Origin: Terrisporobacter mayombei | GTDB lineage: Bacteria > Bacillota > Clostridia > Peptostreptococcales > Peptostreptococcaceae | DNA length: 64,000 bases | NCBI RefSeq assembly: GCF_014333445.1 | Contig: NZ_JACRYU010000004.1 | Location: forward strand, 60,754 to 124,753 | Reading direction: 5' to 3' | Part shown: piece after piece, positions 51,732 to 59,605 of the stretch | Position numbering within the stretch: the first letter of the stretch is position 1 | How the letters are laid out: each line of letters begins with the position of its first letter | Position numbers and translations under genes: made by a program | Notes under the pieces: model-generated | The model's input: the letters and a program-made list of their open reading frames with translations, nothing else | What the model was told of the DNA's origin: nothing | Database searches by the model: none

Positions 51732-52274
51732 ATGGCGATTAGAAAAGTTTTAACAATAACAAGTGCGACAGGTGTGGGGTGGTCAAACACTCAAAATTGT
51801 TATGACAAATCAGATACATCAAGTGCTACTGTTGAAAGTGGTCAAGGGCAAGAATTATCACTATCAGTAAATACTTCTAACGTAGGAGATTTACAAATTG
51901 TTTCATCTGCTGTATTAAAAATTACATCAAGTTGTTGGTACGTTGATAATAACTTCTTTGATATAACTACGAATGTTTCAAGTACTGTAATAGGTAAAGT
52001 TCCCATTTCTACTACGAAAAGTACATATACCTTAGATATTACCGAAGTTGTAAAGTCTAACCAACTTAGTACTTTAAAACTAAGACCTTATGCATCAAGT
52101 GCTGTATACGAAACAACCATTGAACTTTTTGAGGTTCGCATTGAAATTATTATAGATGATGGAACTGGTACTAATAGTTTATTTTTTGGCGGGATTTCTG
52201 TTGATAATTTGTTTTTTGGTAATAGTGAAGTTAGTTCTATATATCTTGGTGATACTCTGGTGTATGGTAAATAA
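51732..52274 (+). CDS. Tail-fibre tip/receptor-binding associated protein (180 aa)
   Basis: TAGGTG site before the ATG, 8 bases after the fibre gene. Ser/Thr-rich beta protein ending LFFGNSEVSSIYLGDTLVYGK; the IYLGDxLVY ending is common at the C-terminus of Gram-positive phage fibre and baseplate proteins. Probably a fibre tip or carbohydrate-binding subunit partnering with 48145-51723. Confidence 0.65.
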   Translation: MAIRKVLTITSATGVGWSNTQNCYDKSDTSSATVESGQGQELSLSVNTSNVGDLQIVSSAVLKITSSCWYVDNNFFDITTNVSSTVIGKVPISTTKSTYTLDITEVVKSNQLSTLKLRPYASSAVYETTIELFEVRIEIIIDDGTGTNSLFFGGISVDNLFFGNSEVSSIYLGDTLVYGK

Positions 52275-52303
52275 TATATTTTAAATATTGGAGGTAAATT
52301 TAT

Positions 52304-52360
52304 ATGAGCAACAATAAAGAATATAGACAACATGAAAATGTAGAAATAATAGAATATTAA
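52304..52360 (+). CDS. Tiny open frame (18 aa)
   Basis: GGAGGT lies 7 bases before an ATG, and the 18-codon frame (MSNNKEYRQHENVEIIEY) ends just before the next ribosome site. The excellent site and operon position make translation plausible, but the length alone gives weak support. Confidence 0.35.
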   Translation: MSNNKEYRQHENVEIIEY

Positions 52361-52381
52361 AATTAAAAGAGGTGAGAATGC

Positions 52382-52558
52382 TTGTATCTACAAGATATTA
52401 AAGAACTAATAAAAGTTATAGATTGGGCTATAATGGAATGGTATGGAGGAACAGATGGCACAAAACATGCAGAACAACTTCTGAAAATTATGGTTCAAGA
52501 AATAGACGCAAATAAATTATATGATAATTACTTTAAAGAAACATATGGGATTGAATAA
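52382..52558 (+). CDS. Small hypothetical protein, TTG start (58 aa)
   Basis: GAGGTGAGAATGC precedes TTG at 52382; the ATG at 52378 closes after seven codons, whereas the TTG frame runs 58 codons (LYLQDIKELIKVIDWAIMEW...). Helical, with Trp-rich amphipathic N-terminus. Such small genes after fibres are often haemolysin/XhlA-like accessory proteins, but no membrane segment is present. Unknown. Confidence 0.5.
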   Translation: MYLQDIKELIKVIDWAIMEWYGGTDGTKHAEQLLKIMVQEIDANKLYDNYFKETYGIE

Positions 52559-52639
52559 TATATTTAATTAATGTGTTAATAGAAGGAATTTTCTTAATAT
52601 GTTGAATTAGTTATAAAATACATATTAGGGGATCTAATT

Positions 52640-52804
52640 ATGAATGATAAATTCACACCAAGTAGTGAACAAGCTTGCAATTATGCGGATACTTATTGGA
52701 AAGAAAAGTTTAACAATAGGGTGGAAGTCTTAGAAGATATAGAGAAGGATTTAAAAAAAAATATCAGAACAACTAGAGAAGTAATAAAATATCATTTTTA
52801 TTGA
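52640..52804 (+). CDS. Small charged helical protein (54 aa)
   Basis: AGGGGAT precedes the ATG at 52640; 54 codons (MNDKFTPSSEQACNYADTYW...) to TGA. The second half is a probable coiled coil (VEVLEDIEKDLKKNIRTT). Function unknown. Confidence 0.5.
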   Translation: MNDKFTPSSEQACNYADTYWKEKFNNRVEVLEDIEKDLKKNIRTTREVIKYHFY

Positions 52805-52945
52805 GTGACTTCATTCCTACACCTAAGCATTTGCAATAGTTTTAGAAACAAATTTTAAATTAATAATTTGTCGAATACTTTTAATTGTTAAATTTATATG
52901 CTAATGATATTATTAAAGTATATAATTAATAAAAGAGGTGTAGGG

Positions 52946-53587
52946 ATGAAGAAAATATTTGGCTTAGGGTTAGTTTTAGTATTATGTGGAAGTTTAACTG
53001 CCTGTGGTAATAAAATGAGTGTAGAAAAAATAGATGAATATAAAAAACAAGAGGACGATATCACATCATACTATAATAAAACTCATGAAATGATAAAAGA
53101 TGTAAAAGAAAATACCAATGTAATATGGGAATCTGATGATAAAGATAAACAAGAAGAGGCTTATATTAAAATAAGTGATAATGCCGAAGCGATAAATGAA
53201 TATTCTAGAGAATTGAAGAAAATATCGTTAGATAAGTTGCAAGAATTTCATAATTATATGGTTGAATATAAAGGTACTACTCAAAGTGAAGAAGATTATA
53301 ACTTTATAAAGATAAATTATAATTATTTAATGACGAAAAGAAGATTAGCCTATTTAGATAAAATGATATCATATTATGACGATGGATCACTTAGAGCAGA
53401 TGAGTGTATTATGATAGATGATATTGCTACCTTATCTAATCTTGTTATAAGTGAAGAAGATGAAGTTGAAAAAAATCTTAAAGATTTGCAATCTGAACTA
53501 GACAAAGAGTACGATCTTGATTCTGAATCATTATATGAGTTAGAACGAAAAATGCATAGATTTAAAGAAAATGATGATAAATATTAA
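52946..53587 (+). CDS. Phage-encoded lipoprotein (213 aa)
   Basis: GAGGTGTAGGG precedes the ATG at 52946, after a variant AT element (52918-52934). MKKIFGLGLVLVLCGSLTACGNK is a textbook lipoprotein signal with lipobox LTAC, so Cys20 should be lipidated and the protein anchored outside the membrane. The mature part is helical and charged. It interrupts the tail gene order, has its own terminator, and so is probably a lysogenic conversion or superinfection-exclusion gene; the role is inferred. Confidence 0.75.
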   Translation: MKKIFGLGLVLVLCGSLTACGNKMSVEKIDEYKKQEDDITSYYNKTHEMIKDVKENTNVIWESDDKDKQEEAYIKISDNAEAINEYSRELKKISLDKLQEFHNYMVEYKGTTQSEEDYNFIKINYNYLMTKRRLAYLDKMISYYDDGSLRADECIMIDDIATLSNLVISEEDEVEKNLKDLQSELDKEYDLDSESLYELERKMHRFKENDDKY

Positions 53588-53594
53588 GTATACG

Positions 53595-53620
53595 GAGTAG
53601 GTTTGACCTACTCTTTTTTA
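53595..53620 (+). terminator. Rho-independent terminator after the lipoprotein gene
   Basis: GAGTAGGT-TTG-ACCTACTC (8-bp perfect stem) followed by T6. Confidence 0.9.
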
Positions 53621-53638
53621 TTGGAAGGAGATAAGTGT

Positions 53639-54136
53639 ATGATAAATTTAAGTGATTTAAAAGCAGATAAAATAAGAAAAACTTTTAATGTGGATATAAA
53701 CGGAGATATACAAGAAGTAGTTATTTATAATTTATTAGGCAAAGAAAGAAACGAATTAAAAAATAAATTATCTGAAGCAGCACAAAAGGGATTAGAGGAT
53801 ATAAAACTAATTGAAGAAGTTTATACTGATGTTTTTATGAATTGCACTAATATAGTTATAGATGATGAACTTATAGAAGTTTTAAATGCACCAACAGGAA
53901 ACATGCTTAAAGTAATGCAAGAGGTGTATGATATTATATATGAAATACAAACTGAAGAAATGTTAGAGAAATATAGAAACTTATGTGATTTACAAAGTAC
54001 AGAATATGCTAAGTTAATGTTACTAAAAACTCAAGAAACATTACTTGTAACTGAAGAATGTAAGAAAGTTGATAAAAATATAAAGAAATTAGAAAAAGAA
54101 TTTTTTAAAAAGGATGATGGAAATGACGTTCAATAG
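53639..54136 (+). CDS. Tail assembly chaperone candidate (165 aa)
   Basis: GAAGGAG lies before the ATG at 53639; the longer start lies in the terminator. Helical protein with MINLSDLKADKIRKTFNVDI at the start and an acidic/basic C-terminus ending in a T6A5 run and KKDDGNDVQ. Two genes before the tape measure is the standard place for the chaperone. It overlaps the next gene by 14-23 bases. Confidence 0.6.
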   Translation: MINLSDLKADKIRKTFNVDINGDIQEVVIYNLLGKERNELKNKLSEAAQKGLEDIKLIEEVYTDVFMNCTNIVIDDELIEVLNAPTGNMLKVMQEVYDIIYEIQTEEMLEKYRNLCDLQSTEYAKLMLLKTQETLLVTEECKKVDKNIKKLEKEFFKKDDGNDVQ

Positions 54137-54560
54137 TCTTGATGATATACTCGCATATATTGAGAGTATTGTTGCCACAGGAATGAATGAAATGGGACAT
54201 GAGATGGAAGAAATAATGAAGAATGAAATCATGCATCAAATATATGCAAGTTATAGTCCAAATCAATATAAAAGAACAGGGCAAATGGAAGATTCACCTG
54301 GAATAGTAGAAGTAGACAAGGATTCTGTCACTGTGGAATTCCGAGACAATGGTGACTGGACAGATATTAAAACAGGTAATCATGCTTTCCCTATGGAAAG
54401 ATTTGAAAAAGGAAAAGTTTGGAGTAAAGGTCATACAGATGAAAATCCTTCGTATTTACCTGCTACTAATATAATGGAAGAATCAGTAAGTAAATGTGAA
54501 TCCGAAATACCAAGATTATTAGTCAATTTTTTAAGAAGTAGAGGTATACCAATTGAATAA
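54123..54560 (+). CDS. HK97-gp10-like tail completion protein candidate (145 aa)
   Basis: Overlaps the chaperone end; start at 54123 or the tandem ATGs at 54114. Contains YKRTGQMEDSPGIVEVDKDSVTVEF and a conserved-looking GNHAFPMERFEKGK, similar to minor structural proteins of the gp10/neck type. Its frame is +1 relative to the chaperone, which does not fit a classical -1 G/GT frameshift, so it is probably translated separately. A terminator follows. Confidence 0.5.
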   Translation: MTFNSLDDILAYIESIVATGMNEMGHEMEEIMKNEIMHQIYASYSPNQYKRTGQMEDSPGIVEVDKDSVTVEFRDNGDWTDIKTGNHAFPMERFEKGKVWSKGHTDENPSYLPATNIMEESVSKCESEIPRLLVNFLRSRGIPIE

Positions 54561-54570
54561 AATTAAAATT

Positions 54571-54597
54571 ACCACTTTTGCATAGAGTGGTTTTTTT
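54571..54597 (+). terminator. Rho-independent terminator before tape measure
   Basis: ACCACT...AGTGGT stem followed by T6. Confidence 0.8.
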
Positions 54598-54626
54598 ATG
54601 CGATAAATTAAAGGTGGTGATATAAA

Positions 54627-56196
54627 TTGGCAGACTTTAGAATAAGACTGATGACAGAAGTTGAAGAAGGTAAAAGTAAAGCCGAGTTAGAAAATCTTAT
54701 ATCTCAATTAGAAAAAAATAAAATTAAATTAAAATTTGATACATCAAGTTTCAAAACGGAAATGAATCAGTTGCAACAGGTCATGAATAATGCATTTAAA
54801 TTAAATCCTAAGCAATTGAACAATTTGAATTCAATAAAGACAACATTAAAAGAAATAAATAAGATGAGTAAGGATGTTCAAAAGACATTATTAGGAGGAA
54901 ATACTTCATCTAATACAGCAGGTATTAATAATACTGCGAATACTGTAAAAAACTTGACTAAGGAATACGATAGATGTCAAGCTAAGATAAAATCACTTCA
55001 AAATCAAATGTCTAAAACTACTAATGCTCAATCTTATGAGGTATTAGAAAAACAATTAGATAAGGTGCAAAAGAAAGCAGAAAGCACTCTTCAAGAATTA
55101 AATAAAATGGGTAAATCACCTGATTTAACTCAAAATCTAGCAAAGTCATTTCAAACTTTACAACAAAAAATAGAAAGTACACAAACTAAACTAGAAGGAT
55201 TCTCTAAAAATAAAAATTTAACTTCAGTTCAGGTTAAAGAAATTGAGAAGTTGAAAAATACTCTTAATAGTTTAGGGAATGCGAAACTTGATAATATCAT
55301 GAATTCTAAAGAGTCATATAGTGATATGGCCAAATTGGAAACTGTTATAAGTCAAGTTCAGAGTAGATTAAAAACCTTAACATGGAATCAACAATTTACA
55401 AGTCAAGTAGATAAGGCTAAATCATCAGTGGATGGTATGATTGACAAACTTAATCAAATAAAGGGTAATAACACATATTTAGATACCTCTTCCATTGATA
55501 ATTTAATTAATAAAATAAAGCAACTGAATGATATCAAAATAGATCCAAATTCAGAAACAGCAAGTCAGCAATTAGAATATTTAAAAACTTCAATAAACAG
55601 TGTTTCTAATGAATTTAAACAGCTAAGTACTTCCAGTGCATCATTTGATAAAATTCAATCTCAAATAGACCAATTAAGGCAAAAATGTGTTGAATTAGGA
55701 ACATCGACTTCGCAATTAGATTCGTTTGAGCAAGAATTAAGAGAAATTGGAAATTTAGATTTAAGTAGGCAAGCGAAAGAATTAGAAAGAGTAGGTACAT
55801 CAGTTAAAACTTTTAAAAGTAGTTTAAGTGGAGTAAAAACAGAAACAAAGGCTACTAATGGATTTTTTAAAGAGTTACATTCTTCTATCGCTGCTTTCTC
55901 AATTGGAAATATATTAGCAGACGGATTGCAAAGTGGAGTTTATGCAATAAAAGATACAATAGTTGAATTAGATAGTGCTTTTAGAGATTTAATGAAAGTT
56001 GCTCCTGAATCATTTAGAGGAACACAAGAAGAGTTAAATAGTTTAAGAGATAAGGCGATTAGTGTAGGGCAAGAAGTTGCAAGAAGTTCTGTTGATATTA
56101 TAAACTCAACTTCATCTGCATTGCAGGCAGGATTTAAAAGTATTGATGGAGCAATGGAATATGCTAAACAAGTCAACCTATATGCAAATGTAGCAG
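54627..56196 (+). CDS. Tail tape measure protein, exon 1
   Basis: AGGTGGTGA precedes a TTG start (GCAGACTTTAG...). Encodes 523 residues of long coiled coil, then the start of the conserved tape-measure core (FKELHSSIAAFSIGNILADG, then AFRDLMKVAPESFRGTQEE, ending EYAKQVNLYANVA). Joined to exons 2-4 the frame stays open to the window end, at least 1674 residues. Sets tail length and takes part in DNA ejection. Confidence 0.88.
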
Positions 56197-57655
56197 TAAT
56201 ATACGCTGCCTATATTCGTAAAGAGTATAGAAAACTCATTGAATTGCTGGAACATCCTAAAGCCAATTAAACTACAACGTAACTAGAAATGGTAAGCGTG
56301 AATGTTGCGAAAGCAGAAAAAATTAATTGGATAACATAAGGTTAAAGCCTAAGTGTGATATAATGGACAATCAGCAGGTAAGATTCATTTATTAAGTATT
56401 TAAAAACTAATTTAATAATATTTTAAAAGGAGGTGGTATTATGGGAAAAAGAAAATATACATATGAAATAGTGAAAGAATATATGAGTACTTTTGGCTAT
56501 AAATTATTGTCTAATAAATATAATAGTTGTATTGATAAATTATCTATTCAATGCTCTAAAGGTCATAAATATGAGAGTACTTTTGTAAATTTTAAAAAGG
56601 GTAAAAGATGTCCTTATTGTTCAGGTAATAAATTAAATTATGGAGTAGTTAAAGATCATATAGAATCTCAAGGTTATAAATTATTATCTAAAGAATTTAA
56701 AGGTAGGAAATATAAATTATTAATACAATGCCCTGATGGTCATGAATATGAGACAACATGGGATAATTTTAGAAACGGACATAGATGTCCTATTTGTGCT
56801 TCAAATAAAATTAAATATACATATGAGGAAGTGAAAGAATATATAGAAAGTTTTGATTACAAATTATTATCTAAAGAATACATTAATACTCAAACTCACT
56901 TACTGGTAATGTGTTCTGAAGGACACACATATGAAGTCACATTTAATAACTTTAAAAGAGGCAAAAGATGTCCTGTATGTGCGGGTAATGTAAAATTAAC
57001 ATATGATTACATAAGTACCTATATAGAGCGATATAATTATAAATTACTGTCCACAGAGTATATCAACAATAGGACACCTTTAAAAATGAAATGTGATAAA
57101 GGACATATTTTTGAATGCAGTTTTGATAATTTCCAAAAAGGTAATAGATGTCCCAAATGTAAAAATACAAAAGGTCAAATAAAAATCAAAGGTGTGTTGA
57201 TGAATTACAAGATTGATTTTGAAGAAGAATATAGATTTGAGGATTGTAAATTTAAAAGGACATTACCTTTTGATTTTTATTTACCTGATTATAATTGTTG
57301 TATTGAATTTGATGGACTTCAACATTATGTCATTAAAGAATATTTTGGAGGTTATGAAGGATTCGTAGATAGAAAAATAAGAGACACAATCAAAAATATT
57401 TATTGCGAAAAAAATAATATTAAATTAGTTAGAATACATTATGAAGATATGAAGAATTTAGAAGATATAATTTTAAATAAAATAATAAATGAATAAACTT
57501 CAACGACTATCCCGCAAGGGAGTACACTATAAGCGATTGATAGTGGAAGTGGTGAGTCCCTCTATGGGGGAGTGATATAGTCTACTCTTAATGGAAACAT
57601 TAAGCAGTTCATAAGAGAACGCATATAATCTAGCGAATTATATGGAATATAAAGG
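56197..57655 (+). mobile_element. Group I intron 1 in tape measure (1459 bp)
   Basis: Exon end GCAG(U) pairs with GCUGC at about 56,204-56,208. The 5' portion (about 56,245-56,330: GAATTGCTGGAA...CAACGTAACTAGAAATGG) is nearly identical to that of intron 2. The core has CAACGACTATCCC (57,501-) and GATATAGTCTACTC. Splice register uncertain by one base, both registers in frame. The joined protein reads LYANVADLKEEDADKY, aligning without gaps to the usual tape-measure pattern. Confidence 0.85.
56441..57496 (+). CDS. Intron homing endonuclease, four zinc-ribbon modules plus Vsr-like domain (351 aa)
   Basis: AAAGGAGG before the ATG. Four tandem modules (YEIVKEYMSTFGYKLLSNKY...CSKGHKYES...RCPYC and three more), then a Vsr-like domain LPFDFYLPDYNCCIEFDGLQH, RKIRDTIKNIYCEKNN, LVRIHYED. 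It belongs to the same family as the capsid-intron enzyme, with one extra DNA-binding module. It lacks an obvious AT element upstream (a degraded AATTTAATAATATTTTAAAA is present). Confidence 0.85.
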   Translation: MGKRKYTYEIVKEYMSTFGYKLLSNKYNSCIDKLSIQCSKGHKYESTFVNFKKGKRCPYCSGNKLNYGVVKDHIESQGYKLLSKEFKGRKYKLLIQCPDGHEYETTWDNFRNGHRCPICASNKIKYTYEEVKEYIESFDYKLLSKEYINTQTHLLVMCSEGHTYEVTFNNFKRGKRCPVCAGNVKLTYDYISTYIERYNYKLLSTEYINNRTPLKMKCDKGHIFECSFDNFQKGNRCPKCKNTKGQIKIKGVLMNYKIDFEEEYRFEDCKFKRTLPFDFYLPDYNCCIEFDGLQHYVIKEYFGGYEGFVDRKIRDTIKNIYCEKNNIKLVRIHYEDMKNLEDIILNKIINE

Positions 57656-57813
57656 ATTTAAAAGAGGAAGATGCGGATAAATATGTAAAAAGTATAATGA
57701 GTGCTTATGGAGGGGTTGAGAATTCGATTAAACCCATGAGGACTCAAATTCAAGGGGCAGCGAAGGATTATTCGTTATTAAATTCCTATATGGATAATGC
57801 AAATTATATAGGT
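57656..57813 (+). CDS. Tail tape measure protein, exon 2
   Basis: Only 158 bases (about 53 codons) between two introns: DLKEEDADKYVKSIMSAYGG, then ENSIKPMRTQIQGAAKDYSL and YMDNANYIG. It completes the helical hairpin of the conserved tape-measure core. No start signal; depends entirely on splicing of both flanking introns. Confidence 0.82.
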
Positions 57814-59116
57814 TATAATTTTAGCCTTTTTATCAAGAAATTGATATCAAAATTCTTTGAATTGCTGGGAAGCCTTAAAGTTCAATATACTACAACGTAA
57901 CTAGAAATGGTAGGCGTGAATGTTGCGAAAGCAGAAAAAAATATTGAAATGAACATATGGTTAAATCCTAAGTGTTTTTAATAATAGGTAATCAGCAGCC
58001 AAGTTTTTTGAAATAATCTAATAAATATAAAATTAATAATTATAAGGAGGTGAAAAAATGGGTAAAAGATATAGTCAAGAATATATGTATAATTATTTTA
58101 AAAAATATGGGTATGAATTACTTACGGACTATAAAAATAATAAACAAAAATTAAGATTAAAGTGTCCAAATGGACATATTACTGAGAAATTAACTTACGA
58201 TGGTTTTAATAGAGGGAATAATAGATGTCCTGAATGTAAATTAAGATTTAAATATAAGTATGATGATGTTAAGTTTGCTATTGAAAGAGAGGGGTATGAA
58301 TTAATAACAAAAGAAAAAGATTATAAAAATGTTCATACAAAATTGGAAGTCAAGCTTAATGACGGAGAAATAAGAACGATAACATATGGTCATTTTTTAG
58401 AAGGAAAAAGATTTGGTAAGAGTTTTAGTGAAACGAAATTAACCTATGATTATATAAAAAGTGAAATTGAAAAATGCAATTATACATTATTATCAAAGGA
58501 TTATATATCTTCGCAAAGTAAGTTAGAAGTTATATGCAATAAAGGACATTATACCAATACAATTACATGGAACAATTTTCAGAGAGGTCAGAGGTGTAAA
58601 ATATGTAATTCATCAAAAGGAGAAAGAAAAATTCGTGATTGGTTAGAAATTAATGATATGAAATTTATTCCACAAAAGGAATTTGAAGGACTCGTAGGGT
58701 TAAGAGGAGGAAACTTATCCTACGATTTTTATTTGCCTAAATATAACTTACTTATTGAATATCAAGGAGAATTTCATGATGGAACGGTAAGTAAGCAAAC
58801 AAAAGATGAATTTTTAAGACAACAAGAACATGACAAAAGAAAGGTGGAATACGCATATAATCACAATATTAAATTATTGGAAATATGGTACTGGGACTTT
58901 GATAATATAGAAGAAATTTTAAATAAAGAAATTAATTTATTAGATTAAGAAAAAAAGGTTCAACGACTATCCCGCAAGGGAGTACACTATAAGCGATTGA
59001 TAGTGGAAGTGGAGAACATCTTTTAAAAGATGAAGATATAGTCTACTCTTAATGGAAACATTAAGCAGTTCATAAGAGAACGGTATATGTGTAGCGAGCA
59101 TATATGAATATAAAGG
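57814..59116 (+). mobile_element. Group I intron 2 in tape measure (1303 bp)
   Basis: Exon end AUAGGU can pair with AGCC at about 57,822. The 5' part is nearly identical to intron 1; the 3' part (CTTAATGGAAACATTAAGCAG, then AGTTCATAAGAGAACGGTATAT) is nearly identical to the capsid intron. P7 strands CGACTATCCC (58,963-) and GATATAGTCTACTC. Splice register uncertain by one base. Confidence 0.85.
58058..58948 (+). CDS. Intron homing endonuclease, zinc-ribbon modules plus Vsr-like domain (296 aa)
   Basis: AAGGAGG after an AT element (58022-58041). Three modules, the second with an altered metal site (EVKLNDGEIRTITYGHF, no Cys pairs), then the nuclease domain LSYDFYLPKYNLLIEYQGEFH and EHDKRKVEYAYNH. 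Here the IEYDG of relatives is IEYQG; other Vsr-like nucleases also carry this form, so activity is uncertain rather than excluded. Confidence 0.82.
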   Translation: MGKRYSQEYMYNYFKKYGYELLTDYKNNKQKLRLKCPNGHITEKLTYDGFNRGNNRCPECKLRFKYKYDDVKFAIEREGYELITKEKDYKNVHTKLEVKLNDGEIRTITYGHFLEGKRFGKSFSETKLTYDYIKSEIEKCNYTLLSKDYISSQSKLEVICNKGHYTNTITWNNFQRGQRCKICNSSKGERKIRDWLEINDMKFIPQKEFEGLVGLRGGNLSYDFYLPKYNLLIEYQGEFHDGTVSKQTKDEFLRQQEHDKRKVEYAYNHNIKLLEIWYWDFDNIEEILNKEINLLD

Positions 59117-59605
59117 AATAACTATGCATTAACATCAGGAGACATAGGTGAAGCATTAAGTAGATCTGCTTCTACATTAAAATCTTATAATGTTAGTTTA
59201 TCAGATTCTATGGCATTAGTTGCAGGTGCACAAGAGTCGATACAAAATCCAGAGAAGGTGGGAAATGCCTTAAAATCTTTGGCAATTAACCTGGGAGGTA
59301 TTAAAACATCAGCGGAAGATGGGACAATAGAGTTAAATAAGACAGCGATGGCTTTAGAAAAGTATGCAAATATAGAAGTTGCAAAGCCTAATGGCGAACT
59401 GATGGGAACTATGGAAATACTTACTGAGTTACACAAAAAATGGGATAAATTTAATGACCAGACGAAAGCTGGCTTAGGTGAAGCAATTGCAGGAAAATAT
59501 CACAGTAACGTCTTTAATGCATTAATGGACAATTTTGAAACTGTTAAGCAAATACAAACTGAAATTGCAAATGGTGATGCACTTGGAAGTGCGGCTAAAG
59601 AGAAA
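59117..59605 (+). CDS. Tail tape measure protein, exon 3
   Basis: 163 codons: NNYALTSGDIGEALSRSAST, LSDSMALVAGAQESIQNPEK, then TELHKKWDKFNDQTKAGLGEAIAGKYHSN. This is the most conserved tape-measure core (the GEALSRSA and NPEKVGNALKS segments) and allowed the splice junctions to be checked. Ends AAKEK before intron 3. Confidence 0.85.

Noticed and set aside
54090-54140. Programmed -1 frameshift joining the tail chaperone to the next frame at T6A5
   Set aside because: The downstream frame is +1 relative to the chaperone, so a classical -1 slip would not enter it, and the downstream gene has its own plausible ribosome site.
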